A stretch of DNA of 64,000 nt, from assembly GCA_033239525.1 (NCBI GenBank), contig BSYO01000014.1:16972021-17036020 (forward strand), written 5' to 3'. Positions 1-9,812 of this stretch are shown piece by piece. How positions within the stretch are numbered: position 1 is the first letter of the stretch; every line of letters begins with the position of its first letter. The DNA comes from Nepenthes gracilis. Taxonomy: Eukaryota; Streptophyta; Magnoliopsida; Caryophyllales; Nepenthaceae. A program made the translations under genes and the position numbers. The notes under the pieces were generated by a model, which was not told the DNA's origin, did no database searches, and saw nothing but the letters and a program-made list of their open reading frames with translations.

Positions 1-252
1 CGTTGTCTCTGCCAAAGACTCAATCCCATGCATTCTCTAGTCTTTCCTCCACAATGGGTGGGGCCACCGCTTGCTTCTCATTGAGGTAATTCCTCAACTC
101 GTAAGATCTTTGTATTGCTTGCGGCTCTGGGACCCTCTAACCCTGGGAGGTGCGTCATCACGGGGAGCCACCTTCTAAACGGCGTGCTCCTGGTGAGGAT
201 TGCGCCTCTCTGGGCTCTCCTCCTAAACCCGAGAACCTAAGCAACCTTCAAG

Positions 253-573
253 TCATAGAGGAACTTTGCTACTTGAGGCAACTTGGGTCATCGGGGACTC
301 GTGCTGGCTGGCTTGCTTGCTGAAGTGTTTTTTTCCCGTGCCCCTATTATGGGACGTCGTGGTTTGAGAGGCGTTAGAAGGTGCTCCCTTCATCCGCTCG
401 TCCATCTTTGAATAGAGAGTCCAAACGGCCCTAGACACATCGTCCATCCTTATGGCCAACGCTCGTACGACTAGATTAGGATGGTCTTCTATTCTGGTAC
501 ACGTGGCTAGGCCGATGTCACACGAGGCCGTATCTCTAATAAGGGCACTTGTTTGTACTCTCGTATTCACCAT
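253..573 (-). CDS. Gag N-terminal region of a gypsy element (partial)
   Basis: An open frame of 106 codons starts with MVNTR, a start shared in form with the gag start of the family A copy at 40878 (MVNTI). It lies about 75 bases inside the primer-binding-like segment, the expected place for gag. The product is hydrophilic, with Ser/Thr/Gln-rich stretches and no recognisable zinc knuckle. The frame closes at 253 and the remaining 252 bases to the window edge show no clean continuation, so the gene is probably broken. Its role in an active element would be the capsid precursor; identification rests on position and start, not on a diagnostic motif. Confidence 0.55.
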   Translation of the reverse strand: MVNTRVQTSALIRDTASCDIGLATCTRIEDHPNLVVRALAIRMDDVSRAVWTLYSKMDERMKGAPSNASQTTTSHNRGTGKKHFSKQASQHESPMTQVASSSKVPL

Positions 574-647
574 ATTTTACTTTGAAAAAAGCGCAGAAAA
601 ACTTCTGAAAGATTTCTGAAAAATGTAAAAAATTAACTTTTAGTCGC

Positions 648-667
648 TTCCCACAGACAGTGCCAAA
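648..667 (-). other. Primer-binding-like segment after the LTR
   Basis: The minus strand reads TTTGGCACTGTCTGTGGGAA directly after the LTR. The same segment, with few changes, follows the LTRs ending at 8886 and 40805. I do not assign the tRNA. Confidence 0.6.
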
Positions 668-1438
668 TGTTGCGTCCTCGAATCCTTACTCTAATGGGGA
701 TAAGGATCTGGCAACAACACTAAACAGTAAGTACGCGGAAGGAAAAAAGAGAGAAAGTATGACACATGAAATTTTTACGTAAAAAGCCCTCTACTGAACG
801 AGAGAAAAAAACCACGAGACTTTAATTCGAGAACTACTTTCACTATGTATGAGCTCAAATATAAGAGGTTGAAGACTAAATGTATGAAAACTCTTAGGAG
901 TTACTCTTACAACACGAGCCTTCTCTTTCTCTCTCTATAACACAACGTGGTTTTTCATCTCTTTCTCTCTTTTTGTGTGCAAATGTAAGAATTCAGAGTT
1001 GTTGAATTTTTGGATCCTTTAGTAGGTATACAGTAAATGCTTATATAGTAGTTGAAATCATTTACATGGAGTTGCCACATGGAGGTTGGCGTGTGTAGAA
1101 AGCTCTGCCACAACTCTGCAAATGCACTTTGCCGTGTCAGGAAGATTGTGCACACATGGATTGACTCTGTAAGATGCCTCATCACGTGTGCAACGAAAGT
1201 CGTCATTCTCTGTACAAGTTGCATATTGTAGGACGTGCGTGCCTTCAAGAACGTCATCCCTTAGTTGGCGTCATCGTTTGTCCTGAACGTCTCTTATGAG
1301 ACACGTCCTTGGGCCTTTGGGCCTCTTGGGCCATCTCAACCACACTAGTTTCTTGGGCTGAGTTGGCTTTTTTAGGTCATTCAGGGACATTGACCCATTT
1401 TATGGAAATAGGTTTTTATCTTGGGTCTTGGGTATTCA
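668..1438 (-). repeat. LTR (5' LTR of the partial minus-strand gypsy element)
   Basis: On the minus strand the sequence begins TGAATACCC at 1438 and ends GACGCAACA at 668, giving the usual TG..CA ends and about 771 bases. The 668 end is sharp because the primer-binding-like segment follows. The 1438 end is inferred from the TG dinucleotide and the change to AT-rich sequence. Confidence 0.65.
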
Positions 1439-1663
1439 CTATCCATTAAATTATATATATAATATTGTGTTACTTTATTTCATAATTATTTATTTTTTTT
1501 TAATAAGTAGTTTTTAATAATTATCCACTACCCTTCAATCAGGTTTTTTTTTTGTAGTAATTTAATATACAAATGTGTCAAGTTGTTTTATATATTTTAT
1601 ATAAATAGTAGAGTCTTAATATTCTTACAATCATTCATTCTCTCACAGAGACAGAGACACACA

Positions 1664-1699
<36 letters not shown>

Positions 1700-2229
1700 A
1701 AAGCATAGGCAGAATCATCTAGTTTTATTAGAGAAATTGAGGATGAAATCCTAATTTCAGAATAAAAAAAATGTTATTGATTGGATAATTCTTTAAGATG
1801 ATACAATAATTAATTACTAAATGCCTTGTGTTATTAGGGATCAGGAAGGCTCCGTCTCTTAAAGATGTGAAATCTATTTTTCTCTCAATCTACAATAATA
1901 ATATTAAATGAATTGTTATAATTTAACTTTTTTAAAAAAAATATAAAAAAAATTAGTTAAAATTAATTATTAAATTATAACTATTTATTTTAAAAGAAAT
2001 AATTAAGATGTAAATAAAAATAATATTTATCTCTTAAAGAGATGGAGTCACCCCCGATCCAAGTTATCATACAATTGCGAGAGCTTGTCTTCCATTGATG
2101 CTTGCCCAAGGCGGAGGTCTTTTAGGTAACTCCTCTTTGCAGGACTCGTTAGATCTTTATATAGAAGATATTTTTAAAAAATCATTAATCCCATAATTTA
2201 AATTAAAAATATGAAAATTTTATTCGATC
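1439..2229. other. AT-rich intergenic stretch, no gene seen
   Basis: No coding signal is supported. It holds a compound dinucleotide microsatellite at 1657-1699, (CA)n followed by (GA)n, and long A/T runs. Confidence 0.6.
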
Positions 2230-3038
2230 AAGGCCCTTTAACAATGTAAATTAGAACAATTTGATGCTCAAATCAGTACAAAACCTTCTGAGGACGAGAA
2301 GAAAAAATGTAGTGAATGCAAGATGGATGCTTGGAGTGTGTTTGGACATGTTGGTGGGAGGTGCATTTGTGGAGAGAGTGGCTTGAGTTAAGGATACTTA
2401 TAAAAAGTAATTTTTTCTCAGTACTCAATTCACAGGGAACAAATAGTTGAGAGAAAAGGAGCGAGTATTGAAAAGTTTGAGAGTGTAGAGAGCTTCTGTA
2501 AATTTTAGTTTGCTAAAGGGCGTCGAGTAGGTAAGAGGGAGCATGCCTGTAGAGTGATTCTCCATGACCTTTTATAACCATGGGCCTTAGATACCTTCCT
2601 TACGTGGTGAGGCGAGATGCTCACCTTTTGCGGGGATCATTGACTTTTTGTGTGGATGCAGGCACCATTTTTGACTGCAACGGTCAAGAAGGTGGATCCC
2701 TTTCCTTCTGTGCATGGCTACCGTTAGGATTTCCTCTATGGATTGCGCGTTGATTCATGCACCTTCCTCCTGGAATACGTTCTGATACTGGGAAGATGCT
2801 GTTACAATGGAGATTGCCTTTCTTAGAGGGACAAAGAATCAGGCAGATGACTGTTGAGGCTTGGAAAAACGGTTGTGGGCTGATTTAGACATGGGCCGCA
2901 TTTACCCTGGGCCGCGATCGACCTACTTGCTATTCCTCTGGTCAACGATAGCATTGACCGTCCCAGGTACAAATGGGTCATCGTGGATTTTGGGCCACTT
3001 ACGCCTTTTGGGCGGCCCACTTACCAGCGTCCCTATCA
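2230..3038 (-). repeat. 3' LTR of the minus-strand family A element (outer end decayed)
   Basis: From about 2251 to 3038 it aligns by eye with 9030-9812, including the TATA box (2568-2576 in the complement) and the terminal TG at 3038. The portion equivalent to the first 140 bases of the 8886 copy is missing or unrecognisable, so the 2230 boundary is approximate. Confidence 0.7.
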
Positions 3039-3136
3039 GTAGCACCCTATGCTAGTGGCTTGAGATTCCGACCTCCAACATATTCGTGATGGGACATGTC
3101 TGGCTGTTCCTTGGATCCAAAACTCCAAACAGGTCT

Positions 3137-3518
3137 GTTGACCGTTGCGCTTAAATCCAGTGGACGGGGCAGAAAGATACGTTAATCGGATTTATTGTCC
3201 GTAACGTTAGAATCCAGAGAATTGAACTGAAGAGAGAGAGAGTTGACCGGATTCGTTGACCGCCACGTTAGAATTCAGAGAACTTTGCTGAAGAGAGAGA
3301 GTTGACCGAATTCGTTGATCACCACGTTAGGATCCAAAAAACTTAGCTGAAGAGTGCATTGTTGATCAGATTTGTTGGACCGCCATACTAGAATCTGGAT
3401 AACTTCACTGAAGAGAGAGACCTAACCAGATTCGTTGACTGCCACGTTAAAATCTGAAGAACTTGGCTAGAGAGAGCGTTAACCGGATTCGTTGACCGCC
3501 ACGTTAGAATTCTAAGAA
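3137..3518. repeat. 59-bp tandem repeat array, about 6.5 units
   Basis: Units start near GTTGACCGGATTCGTTGACC and continue through GCCACGTTAGAAT to GAAGAGAGAGA. The spacing is about 59-60 bases. The array lies between the 3' LTR and the promoter of the antisense gene. The plus-strand family A copy has about 2.3 units at the equivalent place (49441-49573), so copy number varies between sister elements. Confidence 0.85.
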
Positions 3519-3718
3519 TGGCGCCAGACGGGCAATTGAAGGGATGCAAAGTTGTTTTAGTGCTCTAAGTGGCGCGTTGCTTTCTGCCACATGTCATCAT
3601 ATAGTGAATTTGAAATTTTTGCAATTAATTTGAAAGTACCCTCTTCGGAATCGACACGTGTCCGTTACAATTGTTGCGCCTTTTCAATGTGATGATTCAC
3701 TTCTACGGTGGTGGACTT

Positions 3719-3726
3719 TATAAAAA
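3719..3726 (+). promoter_or_regulatory. TATA box of the antisense gene
   Basis: TATAAAAA lies about 80 bases before the ATG at 3805. A matching box sits at the same place in the sister copy (49199-49208, minus strand), which supports a real promoter for the antisense gene. Confidence 0.6.
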
Positions 3727-3804
3727 CCACGTATTAGTTCAAAATTTTCACACCTTTCTTCCCAAAAACTTTTAAGCCTTTGTCTCTCTCCTTGCTCTGA
3801 TCTC

Positions 3805-5543
3805 ATGGCCCCTTCAGTTACTGAAATCTGCTCAATCATTTCTATTGGTGAGGTAAGAGAGTTATACATCGAGTTTAATATCCCACCACACATTTTGTTT
3901 TCGATGCCTACGGAGCAGGATAGAGCTTGCTCTTCTCCTATTGGCCACATCATTGTGTACAAGGCTGACCTGTGGTGTGGGCTCCGCCTTCCAATTTTAG
4001 AGGAGCTACTCCTCATTTTCACGGCATTTAGTGTTCCCATCGCACGACTTCATGTGAATGCCATGTGCTACCTTTGTTCACTATGCGTATTCTTTCACCA
4101 CGATTCACGGTTGCTGATGGTGGAGGTCATCATGGTCAATTTCGGTTTACCCAGAGTAGAGATTGGATCTCATTGTCTCCCCGGGTGTTGCATATAAGCA
4201 GCGCGATTTACAATTCACTCAAGAACTGGAAGGACCGTTTCTTTTTTGTTTGCATCGCTGACGATTGGCCCTTATCCAAGGATTGGGGCAAGGTCCCTGA
4301 TACTCTTACCGGGAAGCCCACGAAGAAGGAAGTGGAGGCTATGAGTTCAGGAGGGATCACCTGGTTTTTAGGGCGGAGGCTAGGAGAGCTTGTTGGGGGT
4401 CCTCCTTCACTTGTTCAGAAGTTCAAGACTCCACCGACGGCATTGCAACCCAAGAGGAACGCTGGCGCTCTCACGATCGGTGATACTCCTAGCAGCTCTA
4501 AGAAGAAAAGAGATGCACCAGCTGAGCCTGCTTCCTTGTCTTCCCCCGAGCGAGATTATAGAATGGCTGGGTGACTCGCTAGAGTCGGAGCGCGCTCGGG
4601 GGTTTAGGCTTCTATGGCTGACTTTGGAGCCATCGAGAGGGCCACCACGGGTGGCACCATTGCTGGGCCATTGTAACCAGGCGACTTGGTTGTGCAAGCT
4701 GTGCCAGTGGAGTTGGCGCTCGAGGCCACCGAATTGGAGGAGCCAGCCGTTGAGCTGTATGTGGAGCTGGAGGAGTTGGCCGCCGGAGAGCTTGTTGAAG
4801 TGGCTGAAGTTATCACAGAGCTGGCTCAAGAAGCCATCACTCCAAGCCTCCTGGACGTCTTGTCGCTGGAGTCTACCGGCGAGGTCACTGTGGAGCAGAC
4901 TCAGGAGGAGGAGACTCCAAGTCTCCTACCAGCAAGTCCTGGGTTGCTGGGCCCATCAGGAAGGAAAAGACGAAAAGTCTTTCTGATAACTTTTTTGAAG
5001 CTCTCCCTTTCTTCTTCCTCTGCCGTTGTAGCCTAATTTCTTTTATTTTTACAGGAAGAGAAGAGATTAGGTGCCGTGATGACGGGATTGTGCCAAAGGG
5101 AGGCCGTGATCACAGATTGGGAGGAAGGGATTCTCTAGCTTGAGGAGCAAATGAGCTAGCTGAGCGCCCAAATTCGACAGCAACAGGAGGAGAGAGCTGC
5201 ACTCCAGTTAGAACTGTCTGAGCTGAGGACACAGTTGGCAGGGCTGGAAGAGAGGACCGTTTAGGTAGAGAGGCTCATGAATGAGCTTCGGGTTAAGATA
5301 GTCTCGTTGGAGAACAAGTTGTCCACCCGTCCGCGTCCATAGGAGGTCACTCAGGCGCTATGGGCCAGGCTCTAGGAGAGCGTCAACATCTGTCGCCGAA
5401 TTATCAAAATCGTGGATCCAAACTTTCCTACTGGCATCCTTGACCGTACGAACCGTGGTGCCCAATAACGTGAAGACCTGGTTAACTTTGCTCAGGGTGC
5501 ACTGGAGCATCTCCCACGTCCTCTTAGGAGCTCTGCTCCATAA
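3805..5543 (+). pseudogene. Antisense gene of family A element (Transposase_28-like domain + coiled coil), decayed
   Basis: The ATG at 3805 opens MAPSVTEICS. The first 130 or so codons resemble the Pfam 'putative gypsy type transposon' family, with the GLRLP-type motif as CGLRLPILEELL and ARLHVNAM following. Reading shifts at about 4140, where one T seems lost; the frame then continues FTQSRDWISLSPR to about 4575. After a further shift an acidic Glu/Val/Leu-rich linker runs from 4686 to 4985. A 69-base intron (4986-5054) ends in TTTTTACAG, but its donor is AT where the sister copy has GT. Exon 2 (5055-5543) encodes a heptad-rich coiled coil with several stop codons, then VDPNFPTGILD. The function of this protein family is unknown. 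It lies opposite to pol and downstream of it. Confidence 0.8.
4986..5054 (+). other. Intron of the antisense gene, donor mutated
   Basis: The intron is 69 bases, identical in length to the intron of the sister copy (47778-47846). The pyrimidine-rich end and CAG acceptor are intact. The donor reads CTG|ATAAC instead of GAG|GTAAC. Flanking exon frames join in phase 0. Confidence 0.7.
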
Positions 5544-5582
5544 CTAGAATTTTTGTACTTTTTATTCTTTATTGTACTTGTA

Positions 5583-5602
5583 AATAAAGTCTTATTAATA
5601 AA
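5583..5602 (+). terminator. Polyadenylation signals of the antisense gene
   Basis: Two AATAAA hexamers, at 5583-5588 and 5597-5602, lie 40-60 bases after the stop codon at 5541-5543. Confidence 0.45.
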
Positions 5603-6005
5603 GAACTGGTTTCGTTGACACATCGAGTTCTGCGACTTTACCCGACTTTGTTTTTAGTCATTTCTGTTGCGCTAGCCGGCCAGTCAGATTTTTGCACTTC
5701 ATGTGGAATCGATCGATGACCGTTGTAGCTTGGCTGCTTGGAAACGTATGTCGTGCCCTCAGAGGGATCCTTAGTCCCCGAGGAGACATCAGGATGAGTC
5801 GTTGTATCAAGTCATTCTTACATATGAGCACACTTTTGTTTAACGAATTGAGCTTTCGTATTGTGTGGCGCTACCCATATTATGATTATGGGTGGCCAGC
5901 CTTGGAGGCTTTGTTGTTTCACACTTTGCCCCAATTTATCGACTATTGTAGATTGACTACGCTATCTCATATTGGAGGAGGTTGTCACGCATGTCATTTA
6001 AGCTC

Positions 6006-6228
6006 CTAAGGTTTTGTATTAGACCGCGAATGGGCCACTTGGGATGGAACCAAGGTTAAATTTGACCACTCACAGGGCCGCTCGGATGACTAAGGTTTAA
6101 GTCGGCCGCTGATGGGCCACTTGAATGACCAAGGTTTGATTTGACAGCTCACAAACCGCTTAGATGACCAAGGTTTAAGTCAGCCGCTAACGAGCTACTT
6201 AGATGACCAAGGTTTTATTGTGAGCAAG
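6006..6228. repeat. 39-bp tandem repeat array, about 5.5 units
   Basis: Units read ACCAAGGTTTGATTTGACAG then CTCACAAACCGCTTAGATG, total 39 bases. The reverse complement of the same unit forms an array in the sister copy (46664-46872). It lies between the end of pol and the end of the antisense gene. Confidence 0.9.
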
Positions 6229-6426
6229 TGAAAACCTGCTTGACTTAGGGGCAATTTAGATTATCTATTGTTATGCAACCTACATGCAAGCATTCATATG
6301 GAAACAAAAAGGAAAAAAAGAAACAGGGAACAATATGCAAATGAAAAGGAAAAATAATATCTTTTATTAATCAACGGTGTATGTTACAAGCACACCTCAA
6401 ATCACACAGATGACCTACCTTAGTCT

Positions 6427-8830
6427 TCATTGGTAGTAGCGTTTTAGGTGGACCGCGTTTCAAATCTTAGGGACCAACTTACCGTTTTGAGTTCGAAATT
6501 TATATGCTCTATTCTGGAGAATGGCTAAGACCATGAATGGGCCTTCTCAATTTGCGGAAAAGCTTATTCTGATTAGCTATTTTCCTCGTGGCCTCTATGT
6601 TTCGTAAGACCAAGTCTACACTTTTAAATTGCTGTACTTTTACTTTCTTGTTATAATAACGAGCGATTCGTTGTTTGTAAGCGGCTATGCGCATCCTAGC
6701 CGTGTCACAGGCTTCTTCCAACAAGTCTAGATGTTCCCTGATCTCTTAAAAGTTGCCAAGTGGATCGAAGGCTTCAACCCTAAGACTTTGGATCCGATCT
6801 CAACAGGTATCATAGCCTCAATCTCGTAATAGAGGCTGAAGGGTATTTTACGAGTTGGTTCCTTTGGAGTCGTCCGGTATGACCATAGCATAGAGGGAAG
6901 TTCGTTGACCTAGGAGACTTCTACGTCCTCCAGCTTGGTCTTTAGACCATGCAGTAGTGTTCGATTGATGACTTTCATCTGTCTGTTCGCCTAAGGGAAT
7001 GCTACCGAAATGTAGATCAATTTGATACCCAAACTGGTGTAATACTTAGTAAGCGCTTTCCTAAAAAATTGGGTTCCGTTGTCAATTACGATGACTTTGG
7101 AAACCCCAAATCTGTTTACTATACTCTGACAGACAAATTCTCGGCATTGTGCTCAGTGATCTTGGCCAGCGGGGTTGCTTTAACCCATTTAGTGAAATAG
7201 TCAATGCCCACGATGATGAATTTTCTCTACCTGATTGCAATGGAAAATGGTCCGAAAATATCAAACCCCCATTGCGCGAAAGGCTAAGGTTCTTGGAGGG
7301 ATCTCAGCTCCACGGGCCGCTAGCAATGAAGGCTGCCATGGAGTTAACAATTCTCACACCTCTTCACAAATTTCAGGGCATCCTTCTTCATTGTTGGCCA
7401 GTAGTATCCTTGGCGCATGACTTTTAACAATAAGATCTTGCCACCAATGTGTGATCCACATATCTCGAGATGGATTTCGCTTAAAGTATAGTTAGCTTTC
7501 TCAGGGGTAAGACACCGGAGGTGCGGAGTTGAGTGTCCTTGGCGATATAGCCATCCATCAACTATGGTATACCAGCCGACCGTCTTTTTGATTCGCTTAA
7601 CCTCGTCTGCATTCTCTGACAGCGTACCATCCTCCAGATACCTCTAGTATGACATCATCCAATTTTCACCATTAGAGACTTGCATCGCTTCCTATTCCTC
7701 TATGTCAAGAGTGCCCAAAATATCCCGCATGTCCCTCTAGTACTACTCTGGACTTTTGGCTGCCGCTACACTCGCGAGTTGGTCGGTCTTCCAGTTTTTA
7801 GTCCTGGGGATGTAGACCAGGTTTAGCTTATCAAATCTCCTAATCGTGTCATTCGCCTTAACCAAATACTTAGCAAAGAGAGGGTTGCATGTCTCGAAAC
7901 TCCCATTGACCTGGTTAACAACTAGCTCTATATCGCTGTAGACGGTCAAACACTTAGCAAAGCACTTTTTGGCTAGTCACAATCCAGCAAGCAGGGTCTC
8001 GTATTCAATAACATTGTTGGTGGCCAAAAAATCGAGTTTCATAGAGTATTTCACCTTAAACTCGTCCGAAATCCTTAGGACCACTTCGGCACCGCTACTT
8101 GAGTTGGTAGACAAACCGTCCACGTTGAGAACCCATTCTGACTCTTTTGGCTGGTGATCTGTGTCCTCAGTGTGGTGATCATTGACGATCAGGGTTGTGG
8201 TTTCGACGATGAAGTCTGCAAGGGCCTGCCCCTTGATGGCTAGTTTAGGCTGAAATTTGATGTCAAACTCTCCCAATTCGATGGTCTATTTAACCAGTCG
8301 TCCGAAAATATTAGGTTTCTGAAGGATGCCCTTTAACGGCTAGTCAGTCAGGACAACCACACGATGAGCCTAGAAATAGGGTCTCAACTTTCGGGCTAAG
8401 AAGACGAGTGCTAGAGCGAGCTTCTCAAAGCATAGGTAGCACGTCTCTGCATTGGTCAATATTTTGCTTACATAGTAGACCGGCCGCTGTGCGTTGAAAT
8501 CCTGGAGTATCAGAACAGAGCTAAAAGCTGCCTCTGATACCGTTCGCCAAGTACTGCTTTGACTCATAGAAGGCGGTCTTGCACTCTACCATCCACTGAA
8601 AACCGTTCGCGTTCGTCCCCCTCAAAGCCTTGAAGAAAGGCTGATACTTGCCTCCCGACTTAGTAAAGAAGCGGGACAGCGCCGCTAGTCTTCCAATTAG
8701 CCTCTGGACATCTTAAACATTTCCCAGCAGATACATGTCTATAAGGGCCTTGATTTTTCTGAGGACACTCCAAAGATGCACTTTAATGGATTTTACTTCA
8801 TCTAGTGTATACTTGGGTACCTCAAAGATT
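6427..8830 (-). pseudogene. Gypsy pol remnant: RT thumb, RNase H, integrase
   Basis: On the minus strand the remnant starts in the RT thumb (DVQRLIGRLAALSRF near 8690). It continues through RNase H (GEFDIKFQPK, LNVDGL, NNVIEYETLLAGL near 8000-8280; YSDIELVVNQVNG near 7930) and the integrase zinc region. The integrase core follows (GRENSSSWALTISLNGLKQP near 7240). The integrase C-terminus has RMRIAAYKQRIARYYNKKV near 6690. The end reads GKLVPKI, a stop, then NAVHLKRYYQ with a stop at 6427-6429. Frames change several times and in-frame stops are common, so no functional polyprotein remains. Domain order is RT-RNase H-integrase, the Ty3/gypsy order. Everything before the RT thumb has been deleted. 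Confidence 0.85.
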
Positions 8831-8865
8831 CAGCCAAATCGCGAATATGGTCGTCGATAGATCTG

Positions 8866-8885
8866 CTTCCCACAAACAGCGTTAA
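8866..8885 (-). other. Primer-binding-like segment of the minus-strand family A element
   Basis: The minus strand reads TTAACGCTGTTTGTGGGAAG directly after the LTR end at 8886. It matches the segments at 667-648 and 40806-40827 with few changes. Confidence 0.65.
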
Positions 8886-9812
8886 TGATGCATCCTAGAT
8901 TCAAACTTTGGACGGGTTTGGGTCAAGCTATCCGTCAGATTTCGATCTCCGTCCACCCAATTTAGGATCCTGCACAACACAATTTAAAACAAGAGGTTCG
9001 GTGACGCGAGATTTGGTCTTATTGAAAATATTTCGACGCTCAAGTCAGTACAGAGCTTTCTAAGGACCAGAAGAAAAAATACATTGAATGAAAAGATGGA
9101 TGCTTGGAGTGTGTTTAGACACATTCGCAGGATGTGCACTCGTGGAGAGAGTGACTCAAGTTAAGGATGCTTGTAGAAAGCAATTTTTCCTCAATACTCA
9201 GTTCGCAAGGAACTAATAACTGAGAGAAAAGGACTGAGCGTTGAAAAACTTGAGAGCATAAAGAGCTTCTATAAACTTTAGTTTGCTAGGAGGCGTTGAG
9301 TAGGCAAGAGAGAGCATGCCTGTGGAGTGATTCTCCATAGCCTTTTATAACCATGGGCCTTTACTGCTTTCCTCACATAGAGAGATGGGATGCCCGCCTT
9401 CTATGGAGATCATTGCCTTTTCTGTGTGGATGCAGACGTTATTCTTGACTGCAACGGTCATGAAGGTGGATCGCCTTCCTTCCATGCATGGCAACCGTTA
9501 GGGTTCCCTTTGTGGATTGTGCACCAATTCGTGCACTTTTTTTTCGAGATGCGCTCTGATCCTAGGAGGTTGCCGTTACAGTGGAGATTGCCTTTCTCAG
9601 AGGTGCGGAGATCAGGGCAGATGACAGTTGAGGGTTGGGAAAACACGTGTCGGCCAATTTAGACATTGGTCGCATTTGGCCTGGGCCACGACCGGCCTAG
9701 TTGATGTTCTTCCAGTTAACGGCAGCGTTGACCGTCTCAAGTACAAAAGGGTCATCGTGTATTTTGGGCCACTTATGCCTTTTAGGCCAGCCCACTACTG
9801 GCGTCCCCATCA
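8886..9812 (-). repeat. 5' LTR of the minus-strand family A element
   Basis: The minus strand begins TGATGGGGACGCCAGTAGTG at 9812 and ends GGATGCATCA at 8886, 927 bases. The same start occurs at 39816. A TATA box (TATAAAAGG) sits at 9349-9341. The related LTRs are at about 2230-3038, 39816-40805, 49705-50574 and 50760-51724. Confidence 0.9.

Larger units (their letters stand above)
1..1438 (-). mobile_element. Partial Ty3/gypsy LTR retrotransposon, 5' end only, cut by the window edge
   Basis: Read on the minus strand the order is 5' LTR (1438 to 668), a primer-binding-like segment (667-648) and the start of gag (573 downward), so the body continues left beyond base 1. The segment after the LTR closely resembles the equivalent segment of the family A copies at 8885-8866 and 40806, which places it in the same broad gypsy group. 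The LTR itself is different from family A. The target duplication cannot be checked because the other end is outside the window. Confidence 0.75.
2230..9812 (-). mobile_element. Family A Ty3/gypsy (Tat-like) element, internally deleted, with antisense gene
   Basis: Related LTRs lie at about 2230-3038 and 8886-9812. On the minus strand the order is 5' LTR, primer-binding-like segment (8885-8866), RT thumb, RNase H and integrase (8830 to 6427), a 39-bp repeat array (6228-6006), an antisense gene (3805-5543, plus strand), a 59-bp repeat array (3518-3137) and the 3' LTR. Gag, protease and the RT palm are missing: RT thumb sequence begins within about 50-90 bases of the primer-binding segment. Antisense ORFs between pol and the 3' LTR are known from Tat-lineage elements such as Grande and Retand. 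The left LTR edge is uncertain and no target duplication was found. Confidence 0.85.

Noticed and set aside
3805..5543. DNA transposase gene, as the Pfam name Transposase_28 might suggest
   Set aside because: The domain sits inside LTR elements opposite pol, no DDE-type catalytic signature is visible, and inverted repeats of a DNA transposon are absent.
5692..6009. Plus-strand 105-codon frame between the antisense gene and the 39-bp array
   Set aside because: The equivalent region of the sister element (46880-47160) does not keep the frame; treated as spacer.
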